A stretch of DNA of 64,000 bases from JABDMH01 sp965223025 (lineage in GTDB: Bacteria; Bacteroidota; Bacteroidia; Chitinophagales; Saprospiraceae). Below, piece after piece: positions 8,538 through 16,930 of the stretch. The stretch covers positions 2,542,001 through 2,606,000 of the forward strand of contig CBDCVP010000023.1 of the NCBI GenBank assembly GCA_965223025.1, read 5' to 3'. The notes below the pieces were generated by a model. The model had not been told where the DNA came from and did not search any database. It was given only the letters and a program-made list of their open reading frames with translations. The position numbers and the translations under genes are program-made. Position 1 is the first letter of the stretch. Each line of letters opens with the position of its first letter.

Positions 8538-9740
8538 TCAAGGCGCCCGTCGAAGCGTGAAACTCCAACCCGATACCAAAAGCAGAATAAATCCAGACAA
8601 GAAAAACATGCTGCTGTACGACCAGCCACCATCCAATAGGAGGCCGAAGCACAGCGGCCCCATTGATGTGCTAAAAACCATAACCATGGCAAACAGGCTC
8701 CGCACGGTACCGATCTTCTCAGCACCAAATACCTCAGCGAACAGGGCATTCATGATCGTACTGCCTGCTCCATTGGACATGGCTATAAAGACCAGTGCCA
8801 CCGGATATCCAATTGGATGCTGGGCGACAGCCAGAATGGAGATTCCGAGTAAGAATGGGATCAGAATGTAAGGAAAAAGTCGTCGGGCAGTCAAACGGTC
8901 TACCAAAGAGCCTGATCCCATCATCGAAAGAGCACTCACCAGGGCATAGACAGACAATGATCCTGCAACCCATGTCGGATCCCACCCTCGGCTATTCCCA
9001 AGTTTTATCTGGTAGAAAAAAATCGCCGTACTGAAAAAACCCAACTTGAATAGCGCCGGAGCAATGATCCAAAACTGATAGTCACGCGCTACTCGCAGTG
9101 GATTTAAGTGCTTGCGATCTGCGGTAGAAGTCATAAGTCGTGGCATTAAGACTTCTTTTGATTGAGCGCTTAATAAATAGTATGTCAAGGGAACCACCAA
9201 AATCATCAGCACTAATGCCGAAACCTGTAGGGTTGACCGCCAACCTATGGCAGTAATCCCAACGGTCACCAACAAGGGTAGCAATGCCTCCCCACCTGGA
9301 TGCCCCAGACTTGCGATGCTGATTGCCTTGCCCCGATTTTGTACAAATGATCTGGCCATAGTTGATACAGAGGTATGACTGAGTAATCCCTGGCCAAAAA
9401 GACGCAAACCAAAGAAACCCAGTAGTACTAGAGCGGGGTGAAAAGCCAAGGACAAAATCAAGCACGCCAACGTGCATCCAAGTAAAATCCCAAGGGTGAA
9501 CCTCGTCAGATGGATCGTATCTACCAGCCGGCCTATCCATGGTAAGGCAAATGCCGAAGCCATCGTTGCCCCAGCATACAGACTGCTCAGTCCTGTATTG
9601 GTAAATCCAAAAACAGACTCAATCTGAGGAATGTATAAGGAAATTAAGAAGGTTTGGCCAAAACTTGAGAAAAAGGCCAGGACGAGACCAAAAGCTAAGA
9701 GCCGACTATTAGCCTGTATGAACGAGATAAATCCTTGCAT
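8538..9740 (-). CDS. MFS transporter
   Basis: A 400-residue major facilitator protein started at the ATG at 9740 (MQGFISFIQ); the open frame runs 22 codons further upstream through sequence that does not look like a transporter N-terminus. About twelve hydrophobic segments are visible. The A-like loop between helices 2 and 3 is GRLVDTIHLTRF, and a second one between helices 8 and 9 is GSLVDRLTARRLFP, the usual duplicated MFS pattern. The substrate cannot be named; the sequence resembles the monocarboxylate/oxalate-type branch, but weakly. It has its own promoter region and is divergent from the secreted paralogue pair. Confidence 0.87.
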   Translation of the reverse strand: MQGFISFIQANSRLLAFGLVLAFFSSFGQTFLISLYIPQIESVFGFTNTGLSSLYAGATMASAFALPWIGRLVDTIHLTRFTLGILLGCTLACLILSLAFHPALVLLGFFGLRLFGQGLLSHTSVSTMARSFVQNRGKAISIASLGHPGGEALLPLLVTVGITAIGWRSTLQVSALVLMILVVPLTYYLLSAQSKEVLMPRLMTSTADRKHLNPLRVARDYQFWIIAPALFKLGFFSTAIFFYQIKLGNSRGWDPTWVAGSLSVYALVSALSMMGSGSLVDRLTARRLFPYILIPFLLGISILAVAQHPIGYPVALVFIAMSNGAGSTIMNALFAEVFGAEKIGTVRSLFAMVMVFSTSMGPLCFGLLLDGGWSYSSMFFLSGFILLLVSGWSFTLRRAP

Positions 9741-9962
9741 AGCCAGCTTGCATTTTAGGACCGACAAATGTATGTGATTGGTTTGTATCCTCCTACCTCT
9801 GAGCAACCGAAGTCATCTAAATCTTCAACCTAGAAACACCATCTTTGGACTATGTTGAGCCAAAGACCAGTGCGAAAGGAGATCTCCAGATGAAAAGTTA
9901 GTACTTTGATGGAACCAAATGACGCAGATAAACTTTCTAACCAGTGATGTAAGTTGAATTTT

Positions 9963-10646
9963 ATGAGTCAGAGAATCTTACCAGTGCTTGTTATGCTAGC
10001 TGTCGCTATCACTTGCACGGCACAGGTGCTGTACTACGGCAAACATCAGCCGATAGAGGGGAAGCACTACCGGTTTCCTGAATTCAGGGAAGGGACGATC
10101 CTTATGAAGTCCGGTCAATCCATCCAGACCACTCTCGACTATAATTTGATCACCCAGGAGATCGTGATTGATCTCGGTCACACCAAGACTCCCTATCCCA
10201 GTCTGGAAGAAGTGACTTCAATTAGTATTGATGGCATTGAGTTCATACCCATGGATGGCGTGATCTACGAATTACTCTTGGATGGTGATATCCAATTACT
10301 AGTGCACCGGAGACAAAAAGTAAGCAGAGATGGCCAAGCAATCCAAGGGTACGGACAGAGTGCCTCCACATCTTCATCTTCACTACCGCCGAGCCTTCAC
10401 GACAAAGCACTTATTTACGGTTTGAGCCTTCCAGGTGACTATCAACTTGAAGATGTAAAAAACTACTTTCTTAGACGGGAAGGCGAGCTTATTTCACTCA
10501 CCAAACTAAAAAAACTCGAGCGGACCTTTCCATCCATCAAAGACGATTTAAAAACATTCATCAAAAAGGAAAAAACCAAACTGGAATCTGAAGAGGACCT
10601 TATTAAGTTGATTGAATTTTGTAATAATCGATTGGAGATCGAGTAA
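9963..10646 (+). CDS. Secreted hypothetical protein, tandem paralogue 1
   Basis: A 227-residue protein started at the ATG at 9963; a TTG three codons earlier keeps the same frame but the signal peptide begins at MSQRILPVLVML. A cleavable signal ending near TCTAQ is followed by a globular domain starting GKHYRFPEFREG. Shared features with the next gene are DYNLITQEIVIDL, TPYPSLEEV, YELLLDGD, LLVHRRQKV and the tail SEEDLIKLIEFCNN. The middle has a serine-rich linker. No known domain is recognised. The two genes are probably one transcription unit, 89 bp apart. Confidence 0.75.
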   Translation: MSQRILPVLVMLAVAITCTAQVLYYGKHQPIEGKHYRFPEFREGTILMKSGQSIQTTLDYNLITQEIVIDLGHTKTPYPSLEEVTSISIDGIEFIPMDGVIYELLLDGDIQLLVHRRQKVSRDGQAIQGYGQSASTSSSSLPPSLHDKALIYGLSLPGDYQLEDVKNYFLRREGELISLTKLKKLERTFPSIKDDLKTFIKKEKTKLESEEDLIKLIEFCNNRLEIE

Positions 10647-10735
10647 CTGGCCAAGTTATTATGGTATTACTTTTTTTTAACATCCTACCCCTTGACAGAT
10701 CGCTAAAAAGGGGATAAATTATTGAGCAAAATACA

Positions 10736-11413
10736 ATGATGCGCCTTTTGCTAATCATTTTTTCTGTTGTCCTTTCATCCTCCTTGCTGGCTCAATCCTT
10801 AGACACACCTGATGAGGATCAGTTGGAACCGGGAAGACACTATCGTTTTCCCGCTTTCGAAGCTGGTCAATTGTTTCTTACAAATGGGGAGGCAGTTTCG
10901 ACACAACTAAATTACAACCTCGTTACCGAAGAGATCGTTGTTGAACTCGATGAGGTGAGAGCCCCTTACCCGACGATCGAAATTGTGAAGAAGATCGCCA
11001 TTGGCATGAAGGAGTTTTCTGTAATCAACAAGAAGATCTATGAAGTACTCCTGAGTGGAGGAACAACCCTACTCGTCCATCGCAAACAAACGGTGATCCA
11101 TTTGGGTCAGCAAACAGGACTTGGTCGAACCAGCAATCAATCAGATTTTAATCAAACCTCACAAGTGCGATTGCAGGACACACCCACTGTCTATGAGCTC
11201 ATGCTACCAAAGGAATATCAACTAAGAGACGTGAACACGTATTTTCTTCAAAAAGATGAAAAATTAGTACCCATCAGGAGCCAAAAGAAGTTGCTAAAAA
11301 ACTTTCCTGAAATTTCTGAATTAAAATCTTTTTTGAAATCTGAGCGTATCAACTTTGATTCAGAAGAAGACCTCATCAAGACTATTGAGTTTTGCAATCG
11401 GCTCCACAAGTAA
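10736..11413 (+). CDS. Secreted hypothetical protein, tandem paralogue 2
   Basis: A 225-residue paralogue of the preceding gene. It has an N-terminal signal (MMRLLLIIFSVVLSSSLLAQ) and the same order of conserved blocks: GRHYRFPAFEAG, NYNLVTEEIVVEL, APYPTIEIV, YEVLLSGG, LLVHRKQTV, YELMLPKEYQLRDV and SEEDLIKTIEFCN. The variable segment lies in the same place as the serine-rich linker of copy 1, here Gln/Asn/Ser-rich. Divergence is substantial, so the duplication is old. Function is unknown. The alternating polar segments and lack of lipobox suggest a periplasmic or secreted soluble protein. Confidence 0.75.
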   Translation: MMRLLLIIFSVVLSSSLLAQSLDTPDEDQLEPGRHYRFPAFEAGQLFLTNGEAVSTQLNYNLVTEEIVVELDEVRAPYPTIEIVKKIAIGMKEFSVINKKIYEVLLSGGTTLLVHRKQTVIHLGQQTGLGRTSNQSDFNQTSQVRLQDTPTVYELMLPKEYQLRDVNTYFLQKDEKLVPIRSQKKLLKNFPEISELKSFLKSERINFDSEEDLIKTIEFCNRLHK

Positions 11414-11434
11414 TGAGACACTTGGACACGAGTT

Positions 11435-11613
11435 TTAATGTCGACCCCTACAGCTTTTTTCTGGGTCTAAAGAGTAGAACATCGCTATCTTACTGAATAG
11501 GATAATCACCCAGAAAATCGCCTGGCCGCCTCCAGTCAGATCGGCCAGGTGATCAAAATTCATCCCATAAATTCCTGACATAAAGGTATGCGGAACAAAA
11601 ATAGTGACTACAA
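11435..11613 (-). pseudogene. CorA magnesium transporter C-terminal relic
   Basis: On the minus strand the frame ending at the stop 11435-11437 reads TIFVPHTFMSGIYGMNFDHL and then IFWVIILFSKIAMFY. This is the signature end of CorA-family Mg2+/Co2+ channels: the last two membrane helices with the YGMNF selectivity motif between them. Upstream of about 11613 the similarity is lost and no matching N-terminal part exists, because the helicase gene follows. Only about 60 codons remain, so it is a decayed gene end. The motif is read directly from sequence. Confidence 0.72.
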
Positions 11614-11766
11614 TGGTCGGCTCCCAAAGCCAGAAGCTATAGCAAGTAGGTCATTGTCACTATCCAATTCAAAAACCAATCGATCTCCCAAATCGATGGC
11701 GAGCGATCTCCTCACGAAAATGGGATTCACAAAAGTATATCCACTTTTAAAAGTACCTTCGTACAT
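11608..11766 (-). CDS. Short ORF with a weak AbrB/SpoVT-like patch (doubtful)
   Basis: A 52-codon frame on the minus strand from an ATG at 11766 to a TAG at 11608, immediately upstream of and out of frame with the CorA relic. Its middle reads RRSLAIDLGDRLVFELD, which resembles the beta-strand core of AbrB/MazE-type DNA-binding domains (LGLKPGDRLEFE). It is shorter than a normal AbrB fold plus tail and has no toxin partner, so it may be a relic or chance. Reported because it lies in an otherwise unexplained gap. Confidence 0.2.
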   Translation of the reverse strand: MYEGTFKSGYTFVNPIFVRRSLAIDLGDRLVFELDSDNDLLAIASGFGSRPL

Positions 11767-11783
11767 TTTTACCTACTTTTCAT

Positions 11784-13061
11784 ATGACATTTTCAGATCT
11801 TGGCATTATTCCACCCATTCTAAAAGCTCTGCAGGCACAGGGATATTCACACCCAACACCGATCCAAACCAAGGCCGTACCCCTTCTACTCGCCGGTAAG
11901 GATCTCCTGGGTTGCGCTCAAACAGGTACAGGTAAGACTGCCGCCTTTGCTATTCCTATCATTCAGAAGATTCATCTAGATCGACAGAAGGGTCCGAGGA
12001 AAATCAGGGCACTAGTGGTGACCCCTACTAGGGAGTTGGCCCTTCAAATAGGTGAGAGCTTTAGTCAGTATGGCAAGTTCACCAGTGTACGAAATACGGT
12101 CGTCTTTGGCGGTGTGAAGCAAGGTAGTCAGACCAAAGCCTTACAGCGGGGGATTGATGTATTGATCGCCACACCTGGTAGATTACTTGACCTTATTGGC
12201 CAGGGCTTCATCAGTCTTACGCATATTCAGTATGCAGTGCTGGATGAAGCGGATCACATGCTGGATATGGGATTTATTCATGATATCCGCAAAATTGTGG
12301 CCTTACTTCCATCACCGAGGCAATCTCTATTTTTTTCAGCAACCATGCCTCCCGAAATCGTGAAGTTATCTGGTAAGATTCTAGGTAATCCAGAAAAAAT
12401 CACCATCCGGCCTCAACAAACCACTGCCGAGCTAGTAGACCAAGCCATGTTTTTTGTGGCCAAGAAAGACAAGTCCCGACTACTTACGCACATACTCAAA
12501 TCAGAGAAACACGATTCTGTCCTGGTGTTTTCTCGCACCAAGCACGGAGCCAACAAAATTGTCAAGGTCCTCAGCAAACATCACATCGCAGCAAGAGCCA
12601 TTCACGGCAACAAATCCCAGGCAGCCCGACAAAGAGCCCTGGCAAGCTTCAAAGATCGTGAAACTCATGTGCTGGTGGCTACCGACATAGCCGCACGTGG
12701 GATCGACGTTGACAAACTCGCTCTGGTAGTAAACTACGATCTTCCAAATGTACCAGAGACCTACGTACATCGAATCGGTAGAACCGGACGTGCCCAGGAA
12801 AGTGGCATCGCCCTCTCATTCTGCAGTCCAGAGGAACGCATATGTCTGCGTGATATTCAAAAATTGCTAAAAGAGGATATTAGAGTCATCGAGAATCATC
12901 CCTTTGTAGATAAAGGCGAAGATAAGAATAGTGATGCTTCGTCAGAGGGTGGTCGGCGAAAGCATTCAACACAGCCGAGGCAAGGATACCAGGTGAGGGG
13001 CAATCAAAAAAACAAAAGACGTCATCACGGTCGTAGAAGAAATGCTGGTAGACACGACTAG
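11784..13061 (+). CDS. DEAD-box RNA helicase, RhlE-like
   Basis: A 425-residue ATP-dependent RNA helicase. The Q-motif region is FSDLGIIPPILKALQAQGYSHPTPIQ, motif I AQTGTGKTAAF, Ia PTRELALQI, Ib TPGRLLDL, motif II DEADHMLDMGF, motif III SATMP, motif V ATDIAARGIDV and motif VI HRIGRTGRAQ. The C-terminal 45 residues are basic and Arg/Lys/Gln-rich, a likely RNA-binding tail. The likely role is RNA remodelling in ribosome assembly or cold adaptation. Its TAG stop coincides with a CTAG target at which a MITE-like element and an IS1182 element begin. The sequence past the far IS end restarts with TAG, so the tail appears undamaged. Confidence 0.93.
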   Translation: MTFSDLGIIPPILKALQAQGYSHPTPIQTKAVPLLLAGKDLLGCAQTGTGKTAAFAIPIIQKIHLDRQKGPRKIRALVVTPTRELALQIGESFSQYGKFTSVRNTVVFGGVKQGSQTKALQRGIDVLIATPGRLLDLIGQGFISLTHIQYAVLDEADHMLDMGFIHDIRKIVALLPSPRQSLFFSATMPPEIVKLSGKILGNPEKITIRPQQTTAELVDQAMFFVAKKDKSRLLTHILKSEKHDSVLVFSRTKHGANKIVKVLSKHHIAARAIHGNKSQAARQRALASFKDRETHVLVATDIAARGIDVDKLALVVNYDLPNVPETYVHRIGRTGRAQESGIALSFCSPEERICLRDIQKLLKEDIRVIENHPFVDKGEDKNSDASSEGGRRKHSTQPRQGYQVRGNQKNKRRHHGRRRNAGRHD

Positions 13062-13225
13062 TGAGCCCACTCCGGAAAGTGCCATCTTCATAAAATGTGC
13101 CGATTTTGGATGAGATTTTCACTTTTTCGAGATTGGGTGATGCCTGATTATCAGCCGATTGAGAAAAATGGAAAGATCGCCGAAAGAGCCATTTTTGATT
13201 TGGTGATCTTTTCGCAGTGGGCTCA
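13062..13225. mobile_element. 164 bp MITE-like element related to the adjacent IS
   Basis: A non-coding 164 bp segment with terminal inverted repeats. The left end is TGAGCCCACTCCGGAAAG and the right end, read on the other strand, is TGAGCCCACTGCGAAAAG. The ends resemble the adjacent IS ends (TGAGCGCACTCCG). CTAG flanks it on both sides (13058-13061 and 13226-13229), and the second CTAG is shared with the neighbouring IS. It has no transposase frame and would need one supplied in trans, plausibly from the IS beside it. Confidence 0.7.
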
Positions 13226-13229
13226 CTAG

Positions 13230-15003
13230 TGAGCGCACTCCGAAAAGTCTTGATGAAAGGCGGTCAAGTGAGATACATTTCGTATTTTCCTAATATGTTT
13301 AAAAGTAGTAAACCAGCGAGCGATCAAACGCTCTTTTCGGGGATAAACCAGCATCTTGGGGAAAAGAAATTGTGTAAGCTCACAGATACGAAATCATGGT
13401 ATAACATGTTTTTCCAGGAGATAACAAGCCAGATAAAGGAGGATCTATTTCGACCGTTGTTTTCTAAAGGTAAGGGTCGACCCAACGCATCGATACGCAG
13501 ACTGTTGGCTATGATCATTTTGAAAGAAGGACAAGACTGGACTGATGAGCAGCTATATGAGAACTGCCACTTCAATATGGTAGTGATGAAGGCCTTAGGC
13601 TTAAGCAATGTTGAGGATGAGGTTCCGGTGGAAAGCACCTACTACGACTTTAAAGCAAAATTAGTGAGACACCACCGGGATACGGGAGAAAACCTGTTTG
13701 AGACTTTATTTCAGCAAATTACGGGTGCTCAAATCAAGAAGTTCCATGTGAATGGTAAGATCATTAGAATGGATAGCAAATTAATCCAATCAAATATCAA
13801 AACAGGATGCCAATTACACAAAGTACTAGAGGCCATACAATTCTATTTGCGCACCCTTACTAAAGGCTGGGACAAACAGATAAGGAAGAAAAATGATCGG
13901 GAGTTCATCGAAGAAATAATGAGCAAGCCTGTGACAAATCATTTGTATGGTATGACCAAAGATGAGAAGTCAACTTGGCTGCGTAGACTAGGATTCCTAA
14001 TCCGCAAGGTGCTGAATATCTTTCAAGGAGAAGATAGTGAGCAGTATAATCGGCTAAGCCGCATATATGAAGAACACTATATGGAGACAGAAGATAAAGG
14101 CAACGCGCCTCGCCCAAAAGAGAAAGAAGAAATGAAGGCTGATGGTATTCAATCGGTACATGATCCCGATGCGGCGTATCGGTGTAAAGGTCAGGGAAAC
14201 AGCAGACAACAGGTAAGTGGTTATAGCGCCAATATTACCGAGACTGCCGATGGTGACCTAAGGTTGATAACAGATGTTCAAGTAGAAAAAGCGACAAAGA
14301 GCGACAGCAGTTATTTAGAAAGTGCAGCAAAAAAAACAGCCGAGTTGACTGAACAACCTATTGAGCAGCTTCACACCGATGGCGGATATGATAGCATTGA
14401 AAATCGCACTCGCTTTGCAGATCATATTGGCTTAGAATGGCACCTCGCAAAACGTACCGGTGGCAAGAATCAATATCAATTCAAACAGAAGGAAGATGGA
14501 ACAATAATGATTTTTGACCCCACCACCAATTCATGGATGGAAGCACAGAGATCACGAGGTGGAAGATATCGTATACCTACCCCCAACAAGCGAACTAAAT
14601 ACAGGTACTTTAGGGTAGAACAAGTCAAGGCAGGAATTGCACTATCAAAGGTCAGACCCCAACAAATCAACAAAGGGATTAGGGCAAATGTAGAATCAAC
14701 GATCTATCAAGTATTCCATACCCTGAATGGAGGTAAAAGTAAATATCGAGGTCTCCTTCAACATAAAATATTCGCGATATCCCGGGCACTTTGGGTTAAT
14801 TGCAAGAGAATAATGGTCAGAACAGATCAAAAATCGATTCTGAGATCACTTTTCCCCCAATTTCAGACCCTGCAATACCATTTCTATCTATTCAATTTAG
14901 CCACTATTCTTCCAACACAGTCCTCCAACCAACTACATCCCACATAGGTATGGCTATCATAAGGCTTAAATCAACCATTTGTGCACTTTCCGGAGTGCGC
15001 TCA
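13230..15003 (+). mobile_element. IS1182-type insertion sequence, complete
   Basis: A 1774 bp element bounded by inverted repeats: left TGAGCGCACTCCGAAAAGT and right, on the other strand, TGAGCGCACTCCGGAAAGT, one mismatch in 19. CTAG is present on both outer sides (13226-13229 and 15004-15007), as expected of insertion into, or duplication of, a 4-bp palindrome. One transposase gene fills it. The reading frame and both ends are intact, so it could be active. Outside the right CTAG the host sequence resumes 67 bp before the end of a sulfatase gene. Confidence 0.85.
13295..14947 (+). CDS. IS1182-family transposase
   Basis: A 550-residue DDE transposase from the ATG at 13295 (MFKSSKPASDQTLF). 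An ATG at 13253 and a frame open to 13217 exist, but 13217 lies outside the IS left end. The N-terminal domain contains RRLLAMIILKEGQDWTDEQLYENC, typical of the family. Candidate catalytic residues are the aspartate in IIRMDSKLIQ, the aspartate in LHTDGGYDS and the glutamate in NVESTIYQVF. A long helical insertion separates the first two, also usual in IS1182. The frame has no stop or frameshift, so the protein is probably functional. Confidence 0.88.
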   Translation: MFKSSKPASDQTLFSGINQHLGEKKLCKLTDTKSWYNMFFQEITSQIKEDLFRPLFSKGKGRPNASIRRLLAMIILKEGQDWTDEQLYENCHFNMVVMKALGLSNVEDEVPVESTYYDFKAKLVRHHRDTGENLFETLFQQITGAQIKKFHVNGKIIRMDSKLIQSNIKTGCQLHKVLEAIQFYLRTLTKGWDKQIRKKNDREFIEEIMSKPVTNHLYGMTKDEKSTWLRRLGFLIRKVLNIFQGEDSEQYNRLSRIYEEHYMETEDKGNAPRPKEKEEMKADGIQSVHDPDAAYRCKGQGNSRQQVSGYSANITETADGDLRLITDVQVEKATKSDSSYLESAAKKTAELTEQPIEQLHTDGGYDSIENRTRFADHIGLEWHLAKRTGGKNQYQFKQKEDGTIMIFDPTTNSWMEAQRSRGGRYRIPTPNKRTKYRYFRVEQVKAGIALSKVRPQQINKGIRANVESTIYQVFHTLNGGKSKYRGLLQHKIFAISRALWVNCKRIMVRTDQKSILRSLFPQFQTLQYHFYLFNLATILPTQSSNQLHPT

Positions 15004-15074
15004 CTAGTAGAGCGGAATACATGATGGACCTTTCACCCTATGGTACAATCCACTGTGGCCTTAGTCCATCGTAT

Positions 15075-16637
15075 TCACTCCATCCAGCTTAACTCAGGCC
15101 ATTTATCGGGCCCGTCATTTTTTTGGATCGCTCCTGGTGTACTGCGTCCCTCCACGATGTACTTGATCAATCGAGATTTCAGCAATGCCATAACTTCCGG
15201 ATGGGAAGAGATTACATTGTTTTCTTCTGCAGGATCAATCCCTAGATCAAACAGCTGCATGTCTGGAGATCCATGGGGCACCTCAGCCGGTCTAGGATAA
15301 CTCCAACCACCAGATCCAGAGCACATGATCAGCTTCCAGTTTCCTTGACGTATGGCAAAACTCCCATTGATGGAATGATGGATGGTGGCCTCGCGTAAGG
15401 GCTTACTCCGGTCTTCACCCATCAACATAGGAAGGAAACTATAGCTGTCTTCACTGGCGTAATCGGGTAGAGAAACATCGACTATATCTGCCACTGTAGC
15501 CATAAAATCAACGGTAGATATGATTTCATCCGAAGACACACCAGCAAGGATCCTCTTTGGCCAACTCACCACAAAGGGCACTCGATGTCCTCCCTCGTAA
15601 ATATCTGCCTTATGCCCTCGGTAAATATGACTTGGATCGTGATCAACCTTTGCAAGTTCATCAAAATCAGCCCGGGGAGAACATCCATTATCACTGGTAA
15701 AAATGATGAGGGTATTTTCCCTTACATTATTCCTTTCTAAAGCTGTCATAATTTGCCCCACCACATCATCGACCTGCAAGACAAAATCACCATAGAAATT
15801 GGTATTGCTGCTACCGAGAAACTCCGATGTAGGCAAGATGGGTGTATGGGGTGCCGGTAAAGGAAAATATAGGAAAAAGGGCTCACCCTGCTGCGCTCGC
15901 TCATCGATGTAGCTCGTGGCTTTTTCGGTGAGATGTGGTAGGACCTGAGTATGATTAAAATCAGGGCTGGTCAACCCCTTTCTCCAAAAACCCTTTTCAT
16001 CGGTACAAACAGTATAAGTAGTAGGTATAGTAGTAGCATAGCCATTTTCAACATAGACATATGGAGGCATATCAAGCGATCCACTAAATCCATAGGAATA
16101 GGAAAATCCACGTGATTTAGGTCCATTCTTGATCGGTAGTCTAAAATCCACCACCGGCCTAGATGCAAGGTTATTTATGGTGTCACTGACCATTTCTTTG
16201 AATTGCCAATCCCATCCTAGGTGCCATTTACCGACGTAACCGGTATGATACCCTTGTGACTGCAACATTTTACCCACGGTGAGCCTATCTGGCTCGATGA
16301 GTGCTTTCGAATAGCCACTGAGTACACCTTTCTTAAGTCTGGACCTCCAATTATAACGTCCTGTCAGAATACCATACCTGGTCGGGGTGCATACTGCCGA
16401 AGTTGTATGTGCATCTGTAAATCTGATGCCCTCCTCTGCCAATCTATCAATGTGTCTGGTATAGAGTTTAGAATTTTCATTAAAAGAAGATATATCGCCG
16501 TATCCAAGGTCATCAGCCAGAATAAAGACTAGGTTGGGACGGTCCATAGCTTTCTGTGCATAAATGATGCTGCTGCTCAACACCGCCATTAAACCGCAAA
16601 AACCTAATATCCATGATCCCTTCAAGTGAATTTTCAT
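15075..16637 (-). CDS. Secreted sulfatase (arylsulfatase type), CTPTR active site
   Basis: A 520-residue family S1 sulfatase started at the ATG at 16637 (MKIHLKGSWILGF), which gives a signal peptide ending near IIYAQ. The N-terminal metal site is NLVFILADDLGYGD. The formylglycine motif is VCTPTRYGILTGR, with cysteine as the residue to be oxidised; TGYVGKWHLGW and FTSDNGC supply other conserved metal and substrate residues. It would hydrolyse sulfate esters, probably on a polysaccharide, in the periplasm or outside the cell. It lies right next to the IS right end but is intact. Confidence 0.9.
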   Translation of the reverse strand: MKIHLKGSWILGFCGLMAVLSSSIIYAQKAMDRPNLVFILADDLGYGDISSFNENSKLYTRHIDRLAEEGIRFTDAHTTSAVCTPTRYGILTGRYNWRSRLKKGVLSGYSKALIEPDRLTVGKMLQSQGYHTGYVGKWHLGWDWQFKEMVSDTINNLASRPVVDFRLPIKNGPKSRGFSYSYGFSGSLDMPPYVYVENGYATTIPTTYTVCTDEKGFWRKGLTSPDFNHTQVLPHLTEKATSYIDERAQQGEPFFLYFPLPAPHTPILPTSEFLGSSNTNFYGDFVLQVDDVVGQIMTALERNNVRENTLIIFTSDNGCSPRADFDELAKVDHDPSHIYRGHKADIYEGGHRVPFVVSWPKRILAGVSSDEIISTVDFMATVADIVDVSLPDYASEDSYSFLPMLMGEDRSKPLREATIHHSINGSFAIRQGNWKLIMCSGSGGWSYPRPAEVPHGSPDMQLFDLGIDPAEENNVISSHPEVMALLKSRLIKYIVEGRSTPGAIQKNDGPDKWPELSWME

Positions 16638-16797
16638 TTTGTACTTTATCTTTACTAATGTGTAAGAAATATCGTCATTTTCTGGAGAAGATTCTAAACG
16701 GGCGCCAGAAACAGGAGATGAAGGTGGCTTTCTGCGCATTTGGTTGAGGAATCCCTCTTCTGGCCAAGAAATCAGGACAAAACTGGATATGTCACAG

Positions 16798-16828
16798 ACC
16801 AAGGAATTTCACTTGGTTCTTTTTTTTC
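16798..16828 (+). terminator. Hairpin plus T-run in a divergent intergenic region
   Basis: ACCAAG (16798-16803) and CTTGGT (16812-16817) form a 6-bp stem with an 8-base loop, followed by TCTTTTTTTTCT on the plus strand. This looks like a factor-independent terminator for plus-strand transcription. No plus-strand gene precedes it for over a kilobase, so it may block antisense reading from the sulfatase gene, end a small leader RNA, or be accidental. Confidence 0.35.
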
Positions 16829-16930
16829 TAATTTTACCTGACTAGTGATATTCCATCACAGGCGAATAGCGATTTAGACGTTCCACTCGAGACAAGAACT
16901 GTTGACATTTCATCTTCCATCGTTCTGAAA

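Noticed and set aside
10672..10716. CCCCTT...AAGGGG stem between the tandem paralogues
   Set aside because: The loop is 14 bases long and no T-run follows the second arm, so it is not a convincing terminator.
13217..13294. Transposase start at GTG 13217
   Set aside because: That codon lies before the IS left end at 13230, inside the MITE/CTAG junction, so it cannot be the native start.
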